The notes under the pieces were generated by a model. It had not been told where the DNA came from and did no database searches. It was given only the letters and a program-made list of their open reading frames with translations. From Amphichorda felina (taxonomy: Eukaryota; Ascomycota; Sordariomycetes; Hypocreales; Bionectriaceae), in contig JAEMHR010000061.1 in assembly GCA_016490725.1 (NCBI GenBank), positions 62,001 through 126,000 of the forward strand: a stretch of 64,000 nucleotides of DNA, given 5' to 3'. The translations under genes and the position numbers were made by a program. Shown piece after piece: positions 10,463-20,233 of this stretch (position 1 is its first letter; every line of letters begins with the position of its first letter).

Positions 10463-12376
10463 TTATTCAGAGACAATTGCCCTAACTCCCTGGCTATTCC
10501 ATACCGGGAATGGATTGAAGAAGTCATGGTCATACGTGATATCTGTCTCGGTGGTCTCATGCATTTGCATGTGTGGAAACACTCGGTTGACCAACAAGGC
10601 GAGTAGTAGATAAAGCTCACAATATGCGAGGCTGTGAGAGATGTTAGAAATGATCTAGAGAGTAGAGACTATTTGCCACTTACTTTATGCCGATACATCC
10701 ACGGCTCCCTTTGGAGAATGACAAAAGCGAGCGATCAAGCTCTTTTCGAAGCTGGTTCTGCTCATCTAACCATCGCTCCGGGATGAAAGAGTGCGAATCT
10801 GGGTAGACCTCTTCGTCGTGGTGCGCCACCACAGCGGACATACCGATTGCGGATCCTCTTGGTATCACATATTCGACCCTGGTCGATGTCCCACTTCCCT
10901 TGGGGGTCCATAAACCGCTGTAGAACAAGTCTTCCCCAGTCGGAATCCGGGACGTCCGACTTGCAAGCCCGTACGATAATCGCAGACACTCTTTAATGAC
11001 GGCCCCCAGATACGGGAGCTTCTCGAGGGCTGTCCAGGTCGGCAGCTCCCCTGAGCTGTCAACGACAGAGTTTACTTCTTCAGTGAGCTTTGCAAGCATG
11101 GCAGGCTTAGTGAGAAGATGATACGTGGCAACTGTCAGAGCCCAGCTGACCGTCTCTGTGCCGGCCGCGAAGAGGGAAAAGCCCTCTTCTGTCAGACGCT
11201 GGAGAGTCTTCTCACTCGCTGGTAGGTCCGAGGTGAATAAGGATGCAAATACAGTCGTCCCATCATCCAAACCCTTGTCGACGTCGCTCTTTGCTTTCTT
11301 GACGTAGTTGGGCATATCAACCTGATGAGCACGAGGGCTGTCAGAAGCTAGTTTCCATGCCACCCTACACGATTTACGATCAGGACTTACTATGAGGGCG
11401 TTGAACAATGTTTCCATATCATCGGAAAGCCGCCTTGTGAATCTATTACTCGTCAGCCTAGGTCCTCGCGCATAGGGTCTGAATGAAGTGCCCTTACAGT
11501 GCCATTGCGACTCCCAGATGTTTCAGAAAAGGGATAAAACGGAACCAGTACACGAGTCGGAGCTGGGCATACAGCGGCTCGCGGAAGTTTGGTTCCCAGT
11601 CATCCTGTGCTATAAGGCCCAGGCTCTGGCCCAGGCAGTAGCCGGATATGACATCGGTAGTGAAGAGGCTGTATGCTGTGGTGACGTCGAAGGGTGTCCC
11701 CTTCCCACGGGTCAAGATCTTGTCACAGAGACGCTCGGCATGATCGCGAACCGTCGGCTCCAACCGCGATACTTGGGCTCGAGAGAAGAATCTCGACAGG
11801 GCATTGCGTCGCATTCGGTGGCGGTCATGATTGGCAGTCGAAAAGGTTGCATTCTCAGCACTGGAAGCAATTCGAACGATATCAGCAAGTATCCGTGAAC
11901 TTCAGAGCGTACATAGGTCACTTACACTCCGCTCCCTAGCACCTGGTGGAGGGGCTTGTCACGTTTTCTGTTTCCCAAGGCGTAAATCTCCTCGATGAAA
12001 TGTCGATCGTTGCAGTGGACTTCATGGGGGTTGATGCGGACAATAGGGCCTGAAAGTTTTAGCATTGATTTCAACATTGACTAGGGAAGACTAAGAAGAG
12101 TATTGTACCGTATTTCTCATGCATCTCTATAATCTTTCTGGTGTACCGGCCGGATCTTAGTACATCGTAGTAGAACTCGGGAAGATACGATGCACCGGCG
12201 AGCCATGGTCCAGGAATGTGGCTCAGGGGGTGGAAGAAAAGGTTGTAGGTAAATTTGATGAGTAGGTACCCAATAAAGGTCCCTGCTCCAACTATGAGAA
12301 ATGATTTCGGCATGCTCTCTGGGCGCGAGATAGAGTCCCGGAGTAACATCCAGGTGTGATCGGTAGAGGATGCCAT
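10463..12376 (-). CDS. Cytochrome P450 monooxygenase 2 (trichodiene-oxygenase-like)
   Basis: Six exons: 12376-12109, 12049-11926, 11860-11498, 11442-11391, 11321-10684 and 10631-10463. Introns are 59, 65, 55, 69 and 52 bp, and all phases add up to 537 residues. There is an N-terminal membrane anchor (about 23-45) and the proline hinge HPLSHIPGPW. The I-helix is AAGTETVSW, ExxR is ECLR, and the heme loop is FSKGSRGCIG with Cys at about 478. The short last exon lies beyond the longest open frame and was found by following the protein after the heme loop. The 69-bp fourth intron has no stop in frame and could be mistaken for coding sequence. The overall style, including the GPW hinge and SRGCIG, resembles fungal trichodiene oxygenase-like P450s. 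The substrate is presumably a late intermediate of the cluster. Confidence 0.92.
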
Positions 12377-13193
12377 GGTTCTCGATATTGAAAAAGTACA
12401 GTTACCAAGCTTTCAGAGGTCGAAGCACTTGTAATTGTGGCCTTTAGATGATTCTGGAAACAGAACATACATAGGCAATATGGACAGTGTCATGGACTTA
12501 TGAGATTCATCTCTCTATTGATAGCTGGCCTCCAAGCCACCGACGGTAGATGCAGGCTGACCCGCTTGGCCATGTGGCATTCCGTATATGAGACACCCTG
12601 GGCTTGCTGACTGTGATGTGGCCATCCCAAATCGACAAGGAAGCAAGGCCACTGTCAGCAATGGTGTTGAACCCCACTAGAGCTGGGTCGGCCGAAATGT
12701 GAACGGTCCACGCACGCCCGATGGAGGGGCTCCCTTGTCAATGTATCGGCTGTGGCCTGATTCCAGCAATATCCCACCAGCAATGTGTGGGAGGTATACC
12801 CCTGGAGTCTTGTCCAAAGTCTGACCCCGGCTTGCTGAAGATACCTGTAATGTGCAGCACTTGGCAAATCTGGTGGAAAGACCAAAATCAAGCCCACGTA
12901 CAAGTCCTACTGGCCGTTTGACACTGGCAACAAACTACACCATAGGAAACCATTCACGCAACTATCGCAATTTTATTTTTATTCATAATGAACTTGAAAC
13001 TTTTGCATCTTTTTATTGCCATTAGTTTATCCTAACCAAAAGGCCGCTGGTGCTCTTGAGTTATGTTTCAACTCCACAAAACTTATACACCGTAGACAGG
13101 ATGTCCAACGCCTGAATAGATGAGACTTCTTCCAATGTAAAATAGGCAGTAAAACCACTTTCCTATCATCCACGAAATCATTTTTCAAATTTC
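12377..13193. promoter_or_regulatory. P450-2 upstream region and transporter 3' region
   Basis: 817 bp with no supported gene. It holds an exact TCGGCCGA at 12688-12695. The only gene it can serve is P450-2, because the transporter on the other side ends here. Confidence 0.5.
12688..12695. promoter_or_regulatory. TCGGCCGA palindrome, copy 4 (P450-2 promoter)
   Basis: Exact copy, about 312 bp before the start codon of P450-2 on the minus strand. Confidence 0.5.
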
Positions 13194-15040
13194 TCATGCC
13201 GAAGATTTCTTCGTCTGTGCGGCGTCCGCACCAGATGTGTCCTCCCTGTCCTGGACCTCGGGAGCCGCCTCATTATCCTTCTTTGCACCCGGCTTCTGGA
13301 TCCTCTTCCACTCGAACCCCAGAGTTGTGAGGAAGACGCACCCTGCTGCCACGGCAGTCATAATGAAGGTATTTCGCAGACCCAAGGTATATGCGCCCAG
13401 CACGGCATCAACACTGTCCTCTCGGCCCATTCTCACTAGGAGATCGCGAATTTCTGAAGCACCGCTGTTGAGGATCAGGATGGGGTCAATATCTGGCGCG
13501 TCGCGCTTCATGTTGTCAATGAGCCCATTCTGGAAAACGGTCTGCGCCAGGGCGATGAAAACAGCGCCTCCAAGCGACTGGAAGAACTGTACGCAAGCGG
13601 TGGCCTGCGGGATCAGCTCCAACGGCAGCACGTTCTGCACAACGATGATGCCTGCCTGGAACAAGACGCCAGTGCCCAGTCCTGCGAGCACCTGATACCC
13701 GAACCATTTGCTGAAGGGGGTATCCAGCCAGAAGGTCGTGATCAATCCGGCGCCCACCGTGAGTATAGCCGTCTCAAAAAGAATCACGGGATTGTAGTAG
13801 CCAAAGGCTGTGATCAAGGAGCCACAGGCAATGGAGCTGATGACGACTGCGATGAGGAAGGGCAGAAGCTTGATGCCTGCTTCTATAGCGGTATCGCCCT
13901 TGACGGCTTGAAAGTACAAGGCTTCAAAACACGGTCAGGTAAGCCGCGCGAATAGGTTCCATTATTTGGGTAGTTCTTACCTAGATAATAGACAATAGGG
14001 AAGAAGTAGGCGCCAACGAACAACGCAAACATCATGGCCGAAAGTACATTGCGCTTCATGAAGAACTGGGGAGGTAGGAGACTCTTGTCCTGCTGCCAGA
14101 TCTCCACCCCAGCAAATACGAGAGCCGTAACGACAGCTCCGACCAAGAGGCCAATGATCTTGGAGTCACTCCACGGATAGTCGGCTCCTCCCCACTGTAG
14201 CGCGAGAACCAGCATGACGATATCCGGGATCAGAATAGCCGCTCCGATCAGGTCAAGCTGCAAGATCCTGGACAAGTAGGACAGGCCATCTGGGTTCTCA
14301 TCGCGGGTGATGCGCAAAAAGAAAAAGATTGCTGCCATAGCCAGGCCGCCTATGGGCAGATTGATGTAGAAGCACCAGCGCCAAGTGACCTGATCCGTGA
14401 AGGCGCCTCCAAGCAGCGGCCCAGCAATGGAGGAGATTCCCCACAGACCGCCAAAGACTCCAAACATGGCAGGGCGCTTCCTCAGAGGCATGGTGTAGCT
14501 TAGGATGACCATGGAGCCGGAGAAGATTCCTGCCGTTCCCAAGCCAGCAATGGAGCGGCCGACGATAAAGACGGTCGATGAGGGCGCGACGGCAGTGACC
14601 AGACTGCCTAGCTCGAATAGGGCCACCGCACCCAGGAACGTCCATTTGATGTCGAAAACGCGGTAGATATTGCCATACATGGGCTGCAGCGCCGTCATGG
14701 TTAACATGTAGGAGGAGCCATACCATCCAATATCTTTGGTCGATCCGTACTGGGTCGTGATGGCGCCCAGCGCCGGTGCGATGATGGTCTGATCGAGGGC
14801 AACGAGGAAGACGGAAAGACACAATGAGAGGAGGACAAGCCAGAATTGGATCCCAGAGGGGTATTTAGACTCGTCATCGTCGTCTGCTTTTGGCGCTGGA
14901 GATCCGGAGGGTGCCTCTTCCACAGTGGTTTTCTCGCTGCCCTCAGCTTCGTCTCCTTGCATGTTGTCTCCGACCGGAGGCGTAGTGCTTGCAGAGGCCT
15001 CCTCTACGACTTTGTCAAGTCCAGATGTGGAGTCGCTCAT
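13194..15040 (-). CDS. MFS efflux transporter, 14-TM drug:H+ antiporter type (DHA2)
   Basis: Two exons, 15040-13981 and 13921-13194, with a 59-bp intron; 595 residues. The cytosolic N-terminus (about 1-75) is acidic and Ser/Thr-rich. About 14 hydrophobic segments follow, starting with FWLVLLSLCLSVFLVALDQT, whose LDQTI is the typical D1 motif of this family. Motif C-like GLWGISSIAGPLLGGAF lies in TM5. The C-terminus is charged and ends in KKSSA. Such pumps export the cluster's own product across the plasma membrane and can give self-protection. The start was placed at the internal ATG at 15040; a longer in-frame extension is possible but begins 25 codons upstream without support. It is divergent from the acyltransferase. 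Confidence 0.93.
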
Positions 15041-16225
15041 ATTCGGATGTGAACTAGGAGCACGAAAAGGAATTGTTTGGGGGGGTTCGTTTCGTTTGGC
15101 TGAGGGACTGGGCACTACCCTCTTGTATTAGACCAAGACTCTCCAGGGAAGTAAAAACAAAAAGCAAAAAGCAAAAACTACATAAAGTAGAGATTTCAGT
15201 TGGTAGAAAAAATCATTCCCTCGTGGGAAAGGGTTCTGACACGGGAGGATTGGCACAATCAGCCAAGCTAGAACATTGAAGCTTTGGCGAGAGATTACTC
15301 TCGTACGAGGAGATCACATCAGGTAGAGTAGAATGACTGCACCGGCACAACAGAGCCTTCTCATGCCCCCTGATGGATTCCTCTGGCCGGCCACCATCGA
15401 TTTGTCAGATTTGCAGAGTTGCACCAAGAACGAGGGCAGCATGGCCCAATTTCGCATTATTAAGCTGCGAGCCCAAGGGAGAGACCGTGCCGTCGCCAGA
15501 TGATACCCTAAGGGCGAGACAGGCAGTATTCTCACCCTGCTGTGTCACACGCACATCCCCTGCCACTCGCAGCCGGTTTACCAATTGGGAATGCTTCTGG
15601 TTCTCCCCGATGCAGCTCGTTGGTCCGGGAAGACGGGAGGGGGGTGGCCGAGAGGCCAGCTCTGACAATGACAAACGAAGTCAATACTATCAACATTATG
15701 CATGTTGGGCTGCAGCCCTGGGGCTGCCGTATGCCCGATGGTTGACACTAAATATGCAACATTTCGGCCGAAATTATGTCGATCAGCCGATGAAGCGCCC
15801 CCCCTTGTGGGGATCCAGGGCCTTACTGGGGCCGGTAGTCGGGTAGGAATATGCAAGGCAGCACAACCAAGATCCTGAACCCCTACCAATTGAACTCAGG
15901 GTTCCGCCCGTACTCGATACGATGGGCCCCTGTCTGCGATGTCAGACCAGACTTGTAAGGTGCAATGTGCCTACGGTTCCCATCTGAGCCTTCGGCTGCC
16001 ATAGCCATCTGACAAGCTGACGGGGCAACTGAAGACCGTGTACGGTTTTAGATAGTATACTCGCGTAGACCTTGAAGCCACTGCAGTTGCATGTTAAGCC
16101 CCAATATTAGTCGTATTCTAAGATAATTTTGTTTTGGTCATTTCTTCTCCTCTTACTAACTCTCAAACCCAGTGCGAAGTAAACTTATCCGTGGATTGAA
16201 TATCTCCGAGTAAGCACTTGAAGTC
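15041..16225. promoter_or_regulatory. Divergent promoter region between efflux pump and acyltransferase
   Basis: 1,185 bp with no supported gene. It holds the cluster palindrome in its longest form, ATTTCGGCCGAAAT at 15761-15774. The A/G-rich patch at 15155-15195 lies just upstream of the pump start. Confidence 0.5.
15764..15771. promoter_or_regulatory. TCGGCCGA palindrome, copy 5 (pump/acyltransferase promoter)
   Basis: Exact copy inside a 14-bp perfect palindrome (15761-15774). It is the longest perfect form of the motif seen in the window. Confidence 0.5.
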
Positions 16226-17879
16226 ATGGAAGCACTACGATGCAAACGGGGCGCTTCAACAGCGGACGCTACCATCATCCGCCGGCTTGGATGCATGTAA
16301 GTCGCATTCTCTCTGTGAAGACAATGGATGCCCTAAGGGCCAAATGGCGAGGGAACTGACGGACTCGTCCTCTGTTAGTGAATCGTACCAGATAGCACTC
16401 CAGAATCTTGACCATATGCGAGGCATAATATTGGCATGTCGATACAAGTTGCCGGCACGGCTTGTTCCTCAAACTTCCCGTCACGAACTAGTCAGCACCT
16501 TTGAGAGGGCCGTTGCTCGTGTCGTGCTAAAGCATCCACACATGCATATTGGCCTCGTAGGTGAAGGTACCAACAAAGCCTCTTGGGTACGACTAGCCAG
16601 CATCAATCTCCGGAACCATATCGAGTGGAATATAGTGAGGGGAAGTGCCCATGAATTCCAGAAGACTTTGCTAGAGTTGTCGCACGAACAGCTCGACACC
16701 AAGTTCATCGACTACCGGCATTCGCCAGGTTGGAGAATCAATGTTGTCCGCCAGGAGGATTCAAATTTCATCGAGGTTCTTCTTGTGTTCAACCATACCA
16801 ACATGGACGGCACCAGTGCAAAGATATTTCACGCGGAACTGCTCCAAAACCTCCATACTGGCCCTCAGACGCCCCATGATGGTCTGCTCAGTGACCACAT
16901 CCTCACACTCCCGGCAAATTCAACCCAACGACTCAGTCCGCCCCCGGAGAAACTTGTTCAATTTCCCGTGGAACCGAAAGCGATGATCCAGTTTCTAAAA
17001 TTCGAAACTCGGACGCCAGCGGACAAGTATCCGAGAAGCACGACACAGGCCCACTGGGCGCCCATCCATACAACACCATTCAAGACACAGTTTCGCTGTA
17101 TCACTGTCCCAAACAGTCTTCTTTCCAACCTTGTGCAAGGTTGCCACAGCCAAGAGACCACTCTTACTGGGCTTCTACATGCACTTATTTTGGTCTCGCT
17201 CACCCCTCTCCTCGAACCATCGGAGGCGAGCGCATTCGGGTTTTTAACGGCCATGGACATCCGGCGTCTTCTACCACACCACCCTTCACACCCGTGGTTC
17301 AAGGCTGACCAGGCCATGTCCAATTATGTTACCATTGTCAGCCACTCCGCCGATGAGGATCTCGTGGCCCAGGTCCGTTCCAAATATATGCCCCACGACT
17401 TCACGGAGTCCCGATTCGAGACTCTTATGGACCTGATCTGGTCGGCAGCGAGAAGGGTGCGCCAGGACTTCGAGGCTAAGCGGCGCCAGGAAACCAAAAA
17501 CGACATGATTGGCTTCTCGCAGGCCATCGGTGACTGGCGAGCTCAGCTAATGGAGCATGTTCGGCGGCCGAGACCCTCTTCATGGGTCATTACCAACCTC
17601 GGTTTAATGGACGGCGACCTTGGCGTCTCGCCATTGCCTGGGAATACGAGCGAGCAAGCCGAACAAGAATCCACATGGTCCATCACTCGCGCCCAGTTCC
17701 TCATGTGTGCTAATGTTGTCTCGTCTGCTTTTGGCATCTCCATGGCCGCCGTGAAAGGAGGAGATCTCGTTATAGCGTGTAACTGGCAAGATTGCGTTGT
17801 GGACAGAGGCCTAGCAGAGACCTTTGTCAAGAATCTGGAGAAGTGGCTGATGTTCATGGCACAATATCAGGATAGCTAG
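16226..17879 (+). CDS. Alcohol O-acetyltransferase-like / condensation-fold acyltransferase
   Basis: I model two exons, 16226-16296 and 16379-17879, with an 82-bp intron carrying a CTGAC branch point; 523 residues. The spliced N-terminus reads IIRRLGCIESYQ, which fits the typical start of this family. The unspliced frame has no usable ATG until well inside. The catalytic motif HxxxD is present as HTNMDG, with His at about residue 163. By family knowledge the enzyme moves an acyl group from acyl-CoA to a hydroxyl, in the cytosol. In this cluster it probably esterifies a hydroxyl added by a P450, which is inference. It lies at the right end of the cluster, divergent from the pump, and shares the pump's TCGGCCGA promoter element. 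The DFGWG-type second motif of BAHD enzymes was not seen. Confidence 0.88.
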
Positions 17880-18587
17880 CTGGTCGGCTACCGGTCGTGG
17901 CGAGGCTACTCGGTGCCATAACAAGACTGCGCAGGTTTTATTCTATATGATATGGTAGGATATGGGGAACAGATTTTTCTTGAGATATGTACATACTGTG
18001 GATTGAATTGGGAGAGTTGAATCAAACCTGTATCTATGTGTAGGTGAACAACGATCGTTACATACGCCTCTGTTCACCGTTGTATTCGTCTAAATTATTA
18101 CTTTCATTTCACGTTGTGTCAAACACCAACCCCCGAAACACATAACGCCTCAACTGGAAACCAAACTGGGAAAACTATCAAAAATATCATCTAATGGGAG
18201 AGAGGATTCTTAATTCAATGACCTGTTTATCTAGTCTACTTGAACTGCCGAGGCACATGGCTCTCCTCACTTCTTGACTACGTATAGGGTAGGTACACGG
18301 CTCCCATGAATGTGCTACCATGGCGCTGTCTGGCCGTGCCGCCCATGGCTTGAAGCCCTTCATTAGATAAAAGAATGCCTGAGAACTGAAAGCCGCTCAC
18401 TAAAATTAGAGTCACGTCCAGACACATCTTGGTTGTCACTAGGAGAGTACACCCTCCTCACACACCCCAACTAGCCTTTTATTCCTCAAGGTAACTGAAG
18501 TTAAGTAGGAAAGCATCAATATTTCACTTGCAATGTTTTGCCAAATTCTATCCTTGAGGTTTCTGTGAATCTTGAAATGGGAAAACC

Positions 18588-19196
18588 TATTATTGGGCCA
18601 GGACGGGAGACCATGTGATTGTCATAGGCTACGAAAAGGCTAGCCGTAAGCAAACAGAGACGAGTCTCGACACCACGAACGGAGACGACGACGAGTATGA
18701 ATACTTCTGCGCAATAGGAGGTGTTTCTAGGTAAATATTTTCACGGCACCGAGTGCGATGTCTTTATACCGAAACCGACGAAGATAGCCTATGTCTTCGC
18801 AGACGACCGAGTAACATGGTTGCGGCTTATCCCAGAAGCCAGGTCGCTATTCTGGGGCAATGGGCTCAATTATGATCGGTCTATTATGCTAAAAGATGTT
18901 CTGGCGCCACCGAATTGTATAGCTAAAGGTGGGACGGTGGCTGGACGGCCATTGTGAGATATATCAACACACTACACGAGCACACCGATGAGGGAAAAAG
19001 TGAGGACTGCGATAGTCGATGGATTTTTGGAGCTGAGAAGTATTACACTGTACCTTACCCTCGGCCTATTGAGTATTGAACGTTTATCCAGGAACGCAAT
19101 TGATCCGATGGAAGCTCCTCTGCCCCGAATAGACGACGCGGGTCGGTCTCTTGGTGCTAACATTTTGTTGGTCATTCGTACTATTTGTGCAGCTTA
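18588..19196 (+). pseudogene. Possible degenerate coding relic, unrecognised
   Basis: Several stretches read like protein in successive frames. One runs through TGDHVIVIGYEKASR, then an acidic patch, to GGVSR and a stop. The next continues through TECDVFIPKPTKIAYVFADD and stops near 18957, and a third frame follows to about 19196. The frame changes and stops suggest a decayed gene rather than a spliced one, because the junctions lack good splice sites. I do not recognise the family. The coordinates are approximate and the call could be chance. Confidence 0.25.
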
Positions 19197-19572
19197 GAGA
19201 GACTTAGAGCTGGAAGGGTGTCTTAGTTCACACACTATCTGAAGTCAACTAAAGCAAACGCATCACATGTTCAGCAATCCTCAAAAGGTAATCAACAGCG
19301 ACTCCTACATGAAGTCTCTAGAACAGTGCGTGGCCGGCGTTCGCTATTACACGACCGTAGATATTGACCTGAGATCCCTCAGGTCGCTATCATGGAGAAT
19401 ATTGTGGTAGCTAGGGGCGGTGTTCAATGTTGTGAGCTCTTGGATAGCTTTTATCTGCAGCGTTTTGGACTCTGTTATAACTTTCAAAGGCTTGGACCTT
19501 TTAGCTCGATTTCATTTTACTTCCTGAACTAACTGTGAGGCTACAGCGGCTTGATATATCGTCCTTTGGGGC

Positions 19573-19592
19573 CTAGGTACTTTCGTACCTAG
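19573..19592. repeat. 20-bp inverted repeat with TTTC loop
   Basis: CTAGGTAC, TTTC, GTACCTAG: two perfect 8-bp arms around a 4-base loop. The arm GTACCTAG also occurs inside the MITE near 36 kb. This may be a small remnant of a similar element or a chance palindrome. Confidence 0.4.
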
Positions 19593-20233
19593 TCGCTCGA
19601 CATTTATGTTGGGGTTATGGATCTATGGTAAGACCAGACCCCGTCGGATGCTTATAGATAGGGTGGCGATGGAATTTCGAAGGCGATAGACCCTCATCAT
19701 TATGCTAAATTATACGACTTGGCACTGGTGGCGGTAGTCATCCGGTGCCAGAGTGTTAGAGTACTTTTCGCCTATAGGAGACGCCTCATGTTCGCCGTTG
19801 TAGCTAGCACTGTCGAATCCCGACACGAAAATGTTTGATTCCGGGACGATGAGAGCAATACAGGAGTGCGAGTGCTCTCCTAGGCAAGGACATAGGAATA
19901 AGACAAACACATGGTTCAGGTGATTTTGGAATAAATATTGTTCATTGCCCACCTCTATAGTATCCATGGACGAGCCCACACTCAAAAGTAACCTTAAGAT
20001 GAGAAGATTGGTCGGACACCCCGCTAATAAGGACTTTCTAGGACTGGAAGAAGGGGGAAGATGGATCTGAGTCCCTGTAGGTAGTCTCATACAACTGGAC
20101 CTTCTGGGATGTCGTCTGTTGAGCATGCAACATTCTCTCAAATCATAATGTCAACACTCCTGTTAATACTGGTTCCAAGGCTACAGTCGTCTAGAATATT
20201 CATTGAGTCTGAACTTATTATCCCGTCTTCAGA

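Larger units (their letters stand above)
17880..20233. other. Gene-poor, decayed interval at the right border of the cluster
   Basis: About 2.35 kb without an intact gene. It holds a broken coding relic (see 18588-19196) and a 20-bp inverted repeat with a TTTC loop (see 19573-19592). A minus-strand open frame at 19710-20141 has no recognisable protein. The interval separates the metabolite cluster from the sugar transporter and may mark the cluster boundary. Confidence 0.5.

Noticed and set aside
11322..11390. In-frame 23-residue insertion in P450-2
   Set aside because: The segment has a GTAAGT donor, an ATCAG acceptor and no similarity to P450s, so it is treated as a 69-bp intron without stop codons.
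15850..15925. tRNA-like patch on the minus strand (GTTCAATTGGTAGGGG)
   Set aside because: It resembles a tRNA D-arm, but no matching acceptor, anticodon and T arms can be folded around it.
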